Below are positions 9,657 to 20,025 of a stretch of 61,182 nucleotides of DNA, in pieces; the first letter of the stretch is position 1; every line of letters begins with the position of its first letter. The stretch is from assembly GCA_021378525.1 (NCBI GenBank), contig JAACJW010000003.1, positions 1 through 61,182 of the forward strand, given 5' to 3'. This DNA comes from Ureaplasma sp. Hg2 (GTDB lineage Bacteria > Bacillota_I > Bacilli_A > Mycoplasmatales > Mycoplasmoidaceae). The position numbers were made by a program, and so were the translations under genes. The notes under the pieces were generated by a model. It was given only the letters and a program-made list of their open reading frames with translations. It ran no database searches and was not told the DNA's origin.

Positions 9657-11723
9657 ATGGAAAAAAAACATTTTCAAAAAATGGGAATTTTGTTTGGAGC
9701 GGCGCTTTTAACAGCATTACCAATTACGATGGTAGCAACTTCATGTTCAAATACCACAACCAATGATGATAAGGAAAAGTCAAACAGCAGTGTTTATGAT
9801 TTACCCGAACATAAAGATCCAAAAGCACAAGTGAGCCCAGACCAACACGGTACATTCAAGGGTGACTCTAGTGCAATTATCAAAAGTATTAAAGAATCTC
9901 TTAATAATATGACAAAAGCAAATTTTACAAATGATATTAAATACTTTATTAATGGGATTGCAAGTGCTAATCCAAACGATAAAAGATTTACAACAGCAAC
10001 AATAAGTGATGTTAAAGTAGATAAAGGCGATGCATTATTACCTAAAGCAACTTTCACAATCGTATATACTCAAAAAAACACAAGTGATAAAAAAGAGTTT
10101 ATCAACCACCATGCAATTTTAAAAGATGAAAAAACAATTACTACATTAATCGCTAATAGCACAGCAATCATCCCGATGCTAATTAATAATGGTGATACTC
10201 AATTTGCAAGTTATGCTTTTCAAAATGTAAAAAAGACTACAATTTATCCAAATGGTGGGGAATCACAAACTGAAACAACTAATGAAAAAAACTATATGAT
10301 TAACAACAGTAAGAGTTATTCTATAAATAGATCGTATAAAGGATATTCACCTAAGAATAATTATGTAAATATTGACGACCAAACAGAAGTTCAAGATTTT
10401 ATTAAAGGCATCAATAGCAGTGATATCAATCAAGGGATGAACGCATTCTTAACTAGTATTGATGCACAAGCAACCACATACGTTAATCCTTTAAATGATA
10501 TGTTAGATTATTTAAGTTGATATTTAAATGGTAGAGAAGGCGACCAACAAGGAAACTTAAATTTCTTAGGTGTTGTGATTCCATCAATTAAAACCTTTAT
10601 TCCAACGATCGAAAAACTATTAAGTAAAACTAGCGTTACAGACTTAATCGCAATGATTTCAAGTTTGGGAATCGAAATTACCGATGCTGAAAGTGCCGCA
10701 ATCATTAAAGATGTTGATTTAATCACACCTTTTATAACTGATTTAGCTAAATCAGTTGGCAGCTTTGATGATATGGTAGCAACCACAACTAAAGTAGTGT
10801 CTGCTCCAGTAGTTAAAGATGGTCAAGTTAGTTTTGATTATCAAAAAACGTTTACAATGAAAAAGGACGTTATTATAAACATTAGTGCTAAAAACGGTTT
10901 ACTACCAATTTTTAGAGATCTAAATATTAAAGACCTAAAACCGCTAATTGATCAACTAAGTCCAGGTTTAACCGATCAAATTACAAAAATACAAGATTTG
11001 ATACAACCAAAATTTATATATAATATGGTAGCTAAAAAAATTCCTGCTACATTCGGATTGTTCGCAGCCACGGATGACAAAGCAGCAGATCAAGCAACAA
11101 TCGATTTTAAATCTACTAATTCTAAAATCGAACCATCTTATGGAAAAGATTTAAAAACATTAGGTTTTAAATTAAGTGATGTTAACGTTGGGTTTACTTA
11201 TGTTGCTGATCAAATGTTAGCAAACTTAAATAAGTACAAAGAATTTCAAACAACCATTACAAATATATTAACCAATAGTAAAACCTTCACTCAAGCTGAT
11301 AAATTAAACATCACGCTTGATATGAATGGTTTAAGTACAACGAAGCATTCGGATTACGATATGTCTTCTTACTCTAGTCAAATTTATTTAAAAGATCGTC
11401 AAGTATCTTGAAACAAAGATGCAGCTAAAAACTTATGTAACAAGGATACAAGTCCTTACGATATTACTAAAGCTGATATTTTAAAACAATTAAACTTTAC
11501 TAAAGGTAAAAGCATCGATCAAGAAAGTGGAATGACAATTAGTAATGTACCGTTAGGAATTGACTTAAGTCTAAAAGTTGTCGTTATTAATGTCGGAGTA
11601 AAATCATATAATAATTTTATTACAGTTAATTTTGCTAAACCTGTAACATATTTCGATGGAACAAATTATGTTAATACTAATTCTATTTCATTAGATGGGC
11701 AATTTACAAAAATAGGTTTATAA
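9657..11723 (+). CDS. Surface lipoprotein, 688 aa
   Basis: Track ORFs 9657..10520, 10575..11411 and 11532..11723 share one frame joined by TGA-Trp codons. The N-terminus MEKKHFQKMG is followed by a hydrophobic stretch and the lipobox VATSC, so the mature protein should be diacylated at Cys30 and face outward. After a polar linker with SSVYDLP, the body is Thr/Asn/Lys-rich and beta-like, with no enzymatic motif. It ends KPVTYFDGTNYVNT..., a pattern shared with the next gene, so the two are paralogues. Start is set by AGAAAGAAGG. A hairpin follows. Adhesin or antigen is a guess. Confidence 0.82.
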
Positions 11724-11753
11724 GATTTAATTATCATAGTTAAAAATTTTAGA

Positions 11754-11788
11754 GAAAATCACCGTAGAAATGCGTTGATTTTTTTTAT
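11754..11788 (+). terminator. Rho-independent terminator
   Basis: GAAAATCACCG...CGTTGATTTTTTTT hairpin with an eight-T tail, 30 bases after the lipoprotein stop. Confidence 0.75.
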
Positions 11789-11995
11789 AATATTTTAGAA
11801 AGATTTCTATAAAAACAAAAGCAAAAGTAATCTAAACGCTTGCATTATGCATACATAGTAATATAATCATTTACATGTAGTAAGGATACATTGGAAAAAA
11901 GGTTAAATAATAGATATGAATTATTCAATTGAATGTTCATTTACAATTCTAATAATCGATAAAAAAATATGACAAATAGAAAGAAGATAATAATT

Positions 11996-14359
11996 ATGAA
12001 AAAATTTAAACAAAATCCACGTATAAGTAATATCATAGCAGCGCCATCCGATTGCATTAACATTGATCAATTATGTGAGATCACAGGTACTAAAATAATA
12101 GAAAATAAAAAAGCCCAAGTTATTAATAATGTTTTTAAAGGTATGCTGATAAGTAATGTTTTTGCACCTTCGAGCGAAAGTTTGAAGATAGAACATTTAT
12201 GTGGAATCAAACACGACGCTAGAAAACCACATGGGCATGGAATGAGAAAAGCTAAAAGATTTACCAAGAAGCGTATTTTTATTGGAGTATCAGCATCATT
12301 ATTAGTGGTCGGAGCAACAGTTGGCGCTATTGTTCCCTTGTATGGAATGGCATCATCTAAAACGAACAACAATAATCCTAAAAAACCAGATTCAGATATT
12401 TATAATTTACCAAATAAAAAGGTTAAGACATATAGTGGCACAAACACCACAGCAGCTAAAAAAGCTATTAGTACTAACCTAAGTAAGTTTAGTAGCAATG
12501 ATTATGAAAATGATTTGAAATCTTTTATTAATGCTCTTAATAACAATAAAAAAGAAATCAAGATGCAATCAAAAGTCAACTCATTTAGTTTAAGTAGTTT
12601 AAAAACCGAAAGCACTACCATTGGAGGAAATACAATCAATCAGAAATTAATCAATTTTAATATTGATTATGCACAAAAAAATATTTCTAGTCACATGATA
12701 AAACTTAACGGTCAAAACATCGCTCCAAACGGAAGCATCACAATTAATTTGGTGGCCAGCAACACTTCTGTAACACCGTCTATGGTAGGCGATAAGAATG
12801 TTAAATACGCTTCATACACGTATGACAATTTAGTACAAACAACCTCTTATTTAGATAAGGATAATAAACAACAAACAACAACCCAAAAATTATCTAACTA
12901 TCAAATTTCAAAAACCAAGAGTTATTCAATGGATATTGCCTTCAACGGGGTAAGTGATTCGTACACTAATATCAGTAAAGATGCATCAGGCTTTTTAAAT
13001 AAGTTAACCAACACTCAAATAACGAATGATATTAATAAACAATTTACAGCTTTAAACAATAAAATAAACGATGGTACAAAAGATGGTTTTAGTCTATTAA
13101 AGTTTATGGCTTGATTCACTAGTGACGAAAAAACAAGAACGCCAGATTCACCTGGAAACTTATCAATCTTAAATATGTTATCAGGGCTAATCAATCTACC
13201 TTTTTCGCCAACCCAATTACAATCTATTTTATCATCTTTAACAAGGGAACAAATGTATTCGCTTGTTGGTTGAACGCCGGCAGAACAAAAGATAATAGAA
13301 ACCGATATGGCAACCCTCAATAAGGTTTCGACTTATCTTGATAGCTTTAATGCTCCTGTTTCAAAATACGTTAAAATATCTCATAAAATGAATACGCCCG
13401 TTACTTATAATAAAATGACACATACAGTTAGTTATCAATATGAATACGACTACACCGTGATTAAGCGATTACAAATCCAACTTATTAGCGATAGTAATAA
13501 TCCAGTTGGTGTGTTCTCAGATTTAATGACATTAGACCTTAAGCCACTTTCTAAATTAGATAGTTTAATTCCAGGGATGTCTGGGATGGTAAGTCAATTT
13601 AATTCCTTACAAGCAAAATATATCGCAAATAAATCATTGGCTGATTCATTTGCTTTACCAGATTATATTTGAATCGGTCCATCGTGAACATATCACGGTT
13701 GATGATCTAACACATCATTTAAGGGAGATAGTTTAAAACAAGTTTATACCGCTACTAACGCACCGGTTGCAATATCATATGACAACAAACTAGGTAATAA
13801 TGTTAGTTATCGGGTAGATAATTTAAGCTTACAAAACTCACTTTGTTTAGATTGCATGGCTAGTAGCATTTGAAATCAATATACGATTGACATTACCGGA
13901 TTTGGACAAGCGCTCCAAGACTTAATGCATAGCTTTGCAAATCAAGTTACAAATAATAAAATGACTACAGTTGATAACTTTCTTAATACCGATAATTTTA
14001 GTTTCGATGAATCGAGTTATACAAACAAAGGTGATATTAGCGGCCGAGCGGTAACCTACTTACCAAACAAATCATTTAAATTTGCTAAAAGTCCATTGAA
14101 AGTTACGGGAGCTGATATTAAAAAATTGTTTAAATTTGATTCAGACATCAATATGAATAACGTATCGATTAGTTTAGTTCCGATTGATGTTAATGTTAGT
14201 AAATTGACGTTTGGGTATTTGAGCACCCTAAGAACTTTATCAATAACGTTACATTTTGATAAACCAGTTACTTATGTAAATGGAACGGAACATACAAATA
14301 CAACAACTATATCGAGAATATTTAGTGGATCATATTTTAAAATTCCTGCTAAAAAATAG
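11996..14359 (+). CDS. Surface protein paralogue with TM anchor, 787 aa
   Basis: Track ORFs 11969..13114, 13307..13672 and 13925..14359 are one frame with many TGA-Trp codons. I prefer ATG 11996 over 11969 because ATAGAAAGAAG lies at the right distance, the same leader as the neighbouring lipoprotein. The first 95 residues are cytoplasmic-like and contain a duplicated motif (ISNIIAAPSD...IDQLC and ISNVFAPSSE...IEHLC). Then a Lys/Arg patch and one TM helix (IFIGVSASLLVVGATVGAIV) follow, without a lipobox. From SDIYNLPNKK onward it matches the previous protein in layout, to KPVTYVNGTEHTNT near the end. Predicted N-in signal anchor; function unknown. Confidence 0.78.
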
Positions 14360-14414
14360 GGGTATGAAAATTAGTTTTAAGTTATTCACAATAGCTAATT
14401 TACCATTAAATATG

Positions 14415-14452
14415 AAAGTGATAAACAACTTTTTGTTTATCACTTTTTATTT
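14415..14452 (+). terminator. Rho-independent terminator
   Basis: AAAGTGATAAACAA-CTTTT-TTGTTTATCACTTTTT, a 14-bp stem with U-tail after the 787-aa gene. Confidence 0.9.
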
Positions 14453-14654
14453 TTAGTAGATAGTTAAATTGGGGAATAGTTGTTCATATAAAGAATTGCA
14501 TATACACATATTTTTGATAGTTGCATATGCACTTTTTTTTAAAATAATTTCATTATTCAAACGTTAAAATTTAAATCGTAATTTTGTTTAATATATTAGT
14601 TCCGTTTTGTGTATAATGATAATAATAAGTTAAAAATTTACGAGGGAGATAAAT

Positions 14655-16832
14655 ATGAATTTTGGCAAAAAAGAAAAAAAAGATAAATCAATAGTAGAAG
14701 ATAAATTAGCTACAACAAATGATGGAACTACCACGAGTATAGATGGTGAATCCATTAAAATAAAAAGTAAAAAAACAAATTCAATTAAAACACATTGAAA
14801 CAAAATACAAATAAAATGAAGATATGTTATTATCGGAAGTTCAACAGCTTTTGTAGCATTAGGGTTAACTGCTGCGATTGCAATACCCGTAGTTCTAACT
14901 GAAGTATATGCTTTGATTGATCCGTTTGCGCCAACAGGTGGGAGTTATAATTTTAACGCTGCTAAAAAACGCGGTGATAAATATAACGTTCTAGCTTTAG
15001 GCGATTCGGTAACGGCCGGTTATAATACGAACGCTAATAGTTTTAGTGATAACAAGGGAACTAAGGAATATGAAAGTTATGTCGATTTTATCGCAGCCGA
15101 TTTAAAGCAAGCGAATGAATTAAATACTTATACAAATTTTGCACATTCGGGATATACAACATCAGATTTAAGAGACCAAGTTAGTTCTAAAACAAATGTG
15201 CGTGATAGCATTAGTAACGCTGATTTGATTTACATTTCAATCGGCGCTAACGACTTGTTGCCATTGATCAAGGCATTAGGATATAACATTTTGGCTGCCG
15301 GGGGAACTGATCAGGATACCGGAACCGGAAACCATCCTAATGAGGGTGGTGATAAACCTGTTCAACCAACGATAGCTGAAGCGCTAAATGATGTTAATCA
15401 CTTGGATACGCAAAAGCAAATTGGCTCTCAAATTTTAGGTTATAATTATGATAAAGAATATATTTACGATCGTTTAAATTATATTATTACCAATATTGTT
15501 TCAACCTTGCGTGATGTAAGAAAAATTAACGATCATGCTTTAATTACTTTTATTGGCTATGCTTATCCATTTAACACGGATTGAGATTATAGTGATCAAA
15601 GTACATTAGATAATGGTTTTCCTGGAATACCTCAATTTTTCAAGACATTCCTTAGCACGATGAATGATGAATTAGCAGGTCGTTATGATTTTGTGAAATT
15701 CTTTAATGTAAATGATGATAAGGATTTCACGAAGAATACCAAAACCTATATGCCAAATCATGCTGATATTCATCCTTCAATTGCGGGACAAGCAGAAATT
15801 GGTACTAAGTTATTTGAAAATTTAGCCTCTGAAATTAATATCAGCTACAAGGAAAGCAACTTACAAAAACCTATTGCCAACAATAATGACGGAGTTAAAC
15901 AGGCTTTTGAGAAACAAGATGAAAAACCTAAAGATGCTTTACAAAATTCCAATATCTTGGATGTGCTTATGTCATTAGGCGATAAAAAACGAATGGATAG
16001 TTATAAAGGCAATTTTGCTCAGTACATTTATGGTGGTAAGGACGATCAAAATGTTTACGTTTATAAGGACACCGTAAATAAAAAAGATGTTATAAAATTA
16101 TCTTATAGTGAACCAACTAAGGATTCTAAGCCAAATTATATAGGTAATAATATGTTATCTAAATTAATATCTAAATTATTACCTAGTCAAACAAACAATA
16201 GCAATATAACCGTAGCATTACCAAAATTAAACAATGAAGAATTCGAAGCCGTTGGGACATTATTTTCAATGGGTTTGGGAAAAATACTTGAGAGTTTAAG
16301 AAGTTTTAAACTAGACCGCAGTCAAACCAATTTACTTACTCAAATTAAAAGCTTTGATTCAGTAAATCCTACAAAAACACAAAAAATTGCAGATTTTGAA
16401 AAACCAACATCAAATGGAAGCGTCGCTCCGATCATTACAGATGACTACTTTTTTGCAAAATTAGCTAATAAGCCAATAGCAGCTGATATTAACTTATTGA
16501 AAAGTGGTTTGCCGCTTTCATTGTCGTCAAGCGTTAGAGAGGTTGTTAAAACGATAATAGCTTCAGCAATAAATAAAGGTACATCATATGTTGACGGTTT
16601 AACAAAAGGCACTGATACCACAAACGAAATAACTACAATTAATGATCATCCACCGGTGCAAGATGCAAGTGAATTTACAATTAATTATCAGGCCTATGGA
16701 ATTGATCCTAAGTCTGATGATGGAAGTTATTTAAGTAAACTTCAAGATGAAGTTCGTAACGGTGAAATAAATATTAATCACCTAGTTAGCGGCTACTTAG
16801 AAGTATTTCAATGAAGTCCTTTGTTTAGCTAA
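14655..16832 (+). CDS. Membrane-anchored SGNH/GDSL-type esterase-lipase, 725 aa
   Basis: The true start, ATG 14655 behind GAGGGAG, lies upstream of the track ORF; TGA-Trp codons join 14913..15584 and 15660..16814, and the frame ends at TAA 16830-16832. A basic 55-residue cytoplasmic segment precedes one TM helix (VIIGSSTAFVALGLTAAIAI). The outside part opens with the SGNH domain: block I LALGDSVTAGYN (Ser), block II HSGYTTSD (Gly), block III ISIGANDLLP (Asn), and block V DIHPS (Asp/His). About 320 extra residues of unknown fold follow. Likely an ecto-esterase or lipase acting on host lipids; neighbours are surface proteins. Confidence 0.85.
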
Positions 16833-16845
16833 TCTAAATTAATAC

Positions 16846-16886
16846 AAAAAAATCATTTCACTATTATAAGGGAAATGATTTTTTAT
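16846..16886 (+). terminator. Rho-independent terminator
   Basis: AAAAAATCATTTC ... GAAATGATTTTTT stem-loop just after the SGNH gene. Confidence 0.85.
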
Positions 16887-17102
16887 ATCTATAGGGCATT
16901 AAAAAGAAATTCATATTACATATGAATTCATAACCTCTCGTATTAATAGGGTGTTTTGAATGTTACTAATTTATAATTTTGAGAATGCCTTAAAAATGAA
17001 CACACATCTTTATAAGTACTAATGTAAATAGAATATTTAATAATGTTTTTTTATTATTAAGTTTGGTATACGAATTCCTTTACGTTATCTCTTTATCAAA
17101 AT

Positions 17103-17224
17103 ATAATACTAATGTTGTTTAATAAATATTTTTTAACTACTACCCTTAGTTATAATGCTATAAGCATTAGTTTTTATTCGAGCAATAGTTAAATATTCAT
17201 CGACCCAATAGTCGGTTTTTTATA
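17103..17224 (+). ncRNA. Candidate small RNA (promoter to terminator)
   Basis: TATAAT at 17103-17108 is followed by about 110 bases without ORF, a perfect 7-bp hairpin (TAATGCT/AGCATTA) near 17153-17169, and a short stem CGAC-CCAATA-GTCG with a run of T at 17201-17220. The preceding gene already has its own terminator. It does not look like tmRNA, 4.5S RNA or RNase P RNA. Identity unknown. Confidence 0.35.
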
Positions 17225-17265
17225 AAACACTAATAGGTGAATGTTTTAAGTGCGCAAGCAAGAAT

Positions 17266-17299
17266 AGCCGTAAGTTATAATTTCTTACTTACGGCTTTT
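17266..17299. terminator. Hairpin 3' of folD
   Basis: AGCCGTAAGT ... ACTTACGGCTTTT, a 10-bp perfect stem. It lies just beyond the folD stop; the T-run is on the plus strand, so its direction is unclear. Confidence 0.6.
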
Positions 17300-17310
17300 C
17301 TAACGCCTCT

Positions 17311-18159
17311 TTATTTAACTACATAACGTTTAATTAACGTTAAAAGATTTTGCATTAACATTGCAATTGTTAATGGTCCAACACCACCAGGAACGGGTGT
17401 TATCATTGACGCTACATTTACAACGTCGTCAAAATCAACGTCGCCATATAATTTGCCATCGGTTCGGTTCATCCCGACATCAATTACGACAGCACCAGGT
17501 TTGACGTATTCATGATTAATCATTCGATCGCGACCGATGGCAACAATTAGAATATCTGCTAATTGACAAACATCCTTTAAATTAGTTGTTTTGGAATGAC
17601 AGATAGTAACGGTAGCATTTTCCTTTAATAATAAACCAGCGACAGGTTTACCAACAATATTGCTCCGTCCAATGATAACGGCGTGCTTACCCTTGATATC
17701 AACGCCAGAACGTTTTAACATTTCGATGATGCCAACAGCCGTTCCTGGATGAACGTATTTATCTTCTCTTTGGATTCAAGCGTGCCCGACTACAAGTGGA
17801 TGAAACCCATCAACGTCTTTAGTTGGTGGGACAGCACTTAAGACCGCTTGTTCATCGATATGTTTTGGTAAAGGAAGTTGAATGATGATACCGTGAACTT
17901 TTTTGTCACTAGCCAAGTGGTTAATGATTTTAACAAGCTCGTCAGTTGTAATAGTGGTTGTCTTTTTGATTAAATCAACTTTAATGTTTAAAGCTGCCCC
18001 TTGTTTGATTTTGCTTCTTATATACGTGTTACTAGCGTCGTTATCGCCAATCTGGACAATGGTTAGAGCTGGCTGGATTCCTTTTTTAAGTAATTGATCA
18101 ACTTCAATTTTAATTTCTGCTTTAATTTCAGCGGCTATTTTTCGACCATCAATAATCAT
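17311..18159 (-). CDS. folD: Bifunctional methylene-THF dehydrogenase/cyclohydrolase
   Basis: Interconverts 5,10-methylene-, methenyl- and 10-formyl-tetrahydrofolate for one-carbon supply, for example formyl-Met-tRNA. The 282-aa length is typical. [15 protein letters not shown] contains the catalytic YxxxK; the cyclohydrolase-site DGFHP follows [26 protein letters not shown] is the dinucleotide-binding segment, and [18 protein letters not shown] the C-terminal signature. TGA at 17778 is Trp, joining the two track ORFs. ATG 18159 follows AAAAGGAG. Single-gene unit by position, divergent from ispF. Confidence 0.95.
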
Positions 18160-18261
18160 CGCTATCTCCTTTTGTTTCTATCGTGTTAAAATAATTATAA
18201 TATTTAATTTAACAATAAGATAATTTAATATTAAATTAAAGCATTCAAGGAAGTAAAATAC

Positions 18262-18747
18262 ATGAATAAATTATTGCCACAACAATACCTAATTGGTTCA
18301 TCAGTCGACATTCATAACACAATTAGTTCATCACAAGAAATTATTCTTGGGGGAATGTCGTTTTCCAAGCAGCGCATTATTGTAGCTCACTCTGATGGAG
18401 ATATTATTTTGCACGCCATTGCTGAGAGTATCCTTGGGGCCTTAGGTCTAGGTGATCTTGGTGAACATTTTAGCGATACTGCTACAGTTAATAAAAACAT
18501 TAGTAGTGTTGCCATCCTTAATCATTGTTTAGAATTAATGAAAAAAGCTAATTATCAAATTAACAATATCGATCTAACAATTGTTTCAGAAGACATTTAT
18601 TTCAAAGACATTAAATCAACTATTTTGATTAATCTAAAAAAACTTTTGAATTGTCAGTTTATAAATTTGAAAGCAACAAGATATGAAAATAAGGAAAATC
18701 ACCAAATTACAGCCTATGCTACGACAATGATACGTCTTAAACAATAA
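18262..18747 (+). CDS. ispF: 2-C-methyl-D-erythritol 2,4-cyclodiphosphate synthase
   Basis: Fifth step of the MEP isoprenoid pathway. The 161-aa sequence keeps the metal site DIH at residues 16-18 and the core AHSDGDIILHAIAESILGAL...GDLGEHFSDT. The C-terminal cytidine-site segment, usually KATTTE, reads KATRYENKE; the Glu is kept while the Thr residues are altered, and the protein lacks the Gly-rich FTGRGEG loop, so activity is probable but not certain. RBS AAGGAAG before ATG 18262. No other MEP genes are in the window. MEP genes occur in only some mollicutes. Confidence 0.82.
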   Translation: MNKLLPQQYLIGSSVDIHNTISSSQEIILGGMSFSKQRIIVAHSDGDIILHAIAESILGALGLGDLGEHFSDTATVNKNISSVAILNHCLELMKKANYQINNIDLTIVSEDIYFKDIKSTILINLKKLLNCQFINLKATRYENKENHQITAYATTMIRLKQ

Positions 18748-18769
18748 TCGGTTAACTATAAATTTTTTA

Positions 18770-18798
18770 TTGCCTTTAAATTGGTGTTACAATAATAT
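18770..18798 (+). promoter_or_regulatory. Sigma-A-type promoter of trxB
   Basis: TTGCCT, a 17-base spacer and TAATAT, ending 29 bases before the trxB start. Confidence 0.6.
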
Positions 18799-18827
18799 AG
18801 AGATTAATTTTAAAGGAAGTATAATTT

Positions 18828-19775
18828 ATGGCTAATAAAGATAAAAAAATGTACGATGTTTTAATCATCGGTGGGGGTCCGGCCGGTTTAACGGCTGCCA
18901 TTTATGCAATTAGAGCAAACCTAGTAACAGGGTTTATTGAAAAAGATGCACCAGGGGGAAAAATTGTTAAAACAGCATTCGTTGAAAACTACCCCGGATT
19001 TGCTAAAACCGAAGGCCCAACTTTAGCGATGGCGATGTTTAATCAAACGACAGCTTTAGGAGCTGAATATATTTATGGTGATGTTTCGACTATCAGTGTA
19101 GACGGAAAATATAAAGTTGTGAAAACTAATGATGGCAAAGAAAGATATGCTAAAGCAGTCATTGTTGCAACCGGAACTGAAAATCGTAAAATCGGTTGTC
19201 CTGGTGAAAAAGAATATGAAAACAAAGGTGTTTCATATTGTGCAATATGTGATGGCGCTTTCTTTAAGGGGCAGGAAATTGTAGTTGTTGGTGGCGGAAA
19301 CTCTGCAATTGAAGAAACATTATATTTGGCCCAAATAACAAAGAAAATCCACTTAATTCATTGGATGAAGGAATTCCAAGCGGATGCTATCGTAGTTGAT
19401 AAAGTAAAACAACTAAAAAATGTTGAAATTCATTATGAAACTAAAGTAGCAGAAATTATTGGAAATGGAAAATCAGTTACTGAAGTAAAATTGGAAGAAG
19501 TTAATACTAAGGCTAAATCATCAGTTAAGGTAACCGGGGTATTCCCGTTCATTGGTTTAATTCCGGTAACTCCAGATGTTGCTAAACTAGGGATTGCCGA
19601 TCCTAATCATCACTTTGTTTTGGCTGATGATAATATGCACACTAAAGTGCCTGGCATTTTCTCAGCAGGAGATGTTAACAATAAAAAAATTAGACAAATC
19701 TCAACAGCGATTAACGATGGTTCAATTGCCGCATTAGAAGCAAAGGACTATATCAATCGAATAAATTGAAATTAG
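18828..19775 (+). CDS. trxB: Thioredoxin reductase-like flavoprotein
   Basis: Low-Mr thioredoxin reductase fold, 315 aa: FAD site IIGGGPAGLTAAIYA, redox pair CAIC in SYCAICDGAFF, pyridine-nucleotide loop VVVGGGNSAIEE and FAD tail GIFSAGDVNNK followed by RQISTAINDG. It would reduce thioredoxin. The segment that normally reads HRRxxFRA, whose arginines bind the 2'-phosphate of NADPH, is HWMKEFQAD, so NADPH preference is doubtful; NADH or another donor may serve. TGA at 19767 is Trp, giving TAG 19773-19775 as stop. AAAGGAAG precedes ATG 18828. Confidence 0.88.
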
Positions 19776-19790
19776 TTTTATAAAGATAAA

Positions 19791-19828
19791 AATATAGATC
19801 CTGCAGAAATGTAGGATCTATATTTCTG
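19791..19828 (+). terminator. Rho-independent terminator
   Basis: ATATAGATCCT-GCAGAAATGT-AGGATCTATAT followed by TTCT, after trxB. Confidence 0.8.
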
Positions 19829-19920
19829 TATATGAATAAATTATTTATAAATATTTAGAAGCGCCTATTATTGCTTCAATGGCGAATATAATTCAATGTT
19901 AAATTAAGTAGGTAAAAATT

Positions 19921-19949
19921 GGGACTCTTTTTAAGAGTGCCTATTTTTA
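19921..19949 (+). terminator. Second terminator-like hairpin
   Basis: GGGACTCTTTTTAAGAGTGCC followed by TATTTTTATTT; one G-G mismatch in the stem. A backup terminator for trxB is likely. Confidence 0.5.
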
Positions 19950-19981
19950 TTTATTTGGACTATATAATATTTAGAATTACT

Positions 19982-20015
19982 AAAAAAAGTTATGCTTGGA
20001 TATCCAAGCATAACT
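19982..20015 (-). terminator. Terminator of the PTS gene
   Basis: A perfect 28-base palindrome AGTTATGCTTGGATATCCAA + GCATAACT; on the minus strand it is followed by seven T. It lies 3' of the PTS stop. Confidence 0.85.
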
Positions 20016-20025
20016 ATAAATTGTG

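Larger units (their letters stand above)
16887..17310. other. Intergenic, 424 bases, with hairpins and possible small RNA
   Basis: No supported ORF. It contains a TATAAT box at about 17103, a perfect TAATGCT-ATA-AGCATTA hairpin, a terminator-like CGAC/GTCG-T6 structure at 17201-17222, and a second hairpin at 17266-17296. Confidence 0.6.

Noticed and set aside
11969-11995. Earlier ATG of the 787-aa gene
   Set aside because: No ribosome site precedes it; ATG 11996 has the same GAAAGAAG leader as the neighbouring lipoprotein.
12067-12372. Minus-strand 101-aa ORF inside the 787-aa surface gene
   Set aside because: Antisense to a long frame with ribosome site and consistent composition; no ribosome site of its own, so a shadow.
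9657-14359. Frameshifted or broken surface-protein pseudogenes, as the split track ORFs suggest
   Set aside because: All pieces lie in one frame and are separated only by TGA, which is Trp in this code; the genes are intact.
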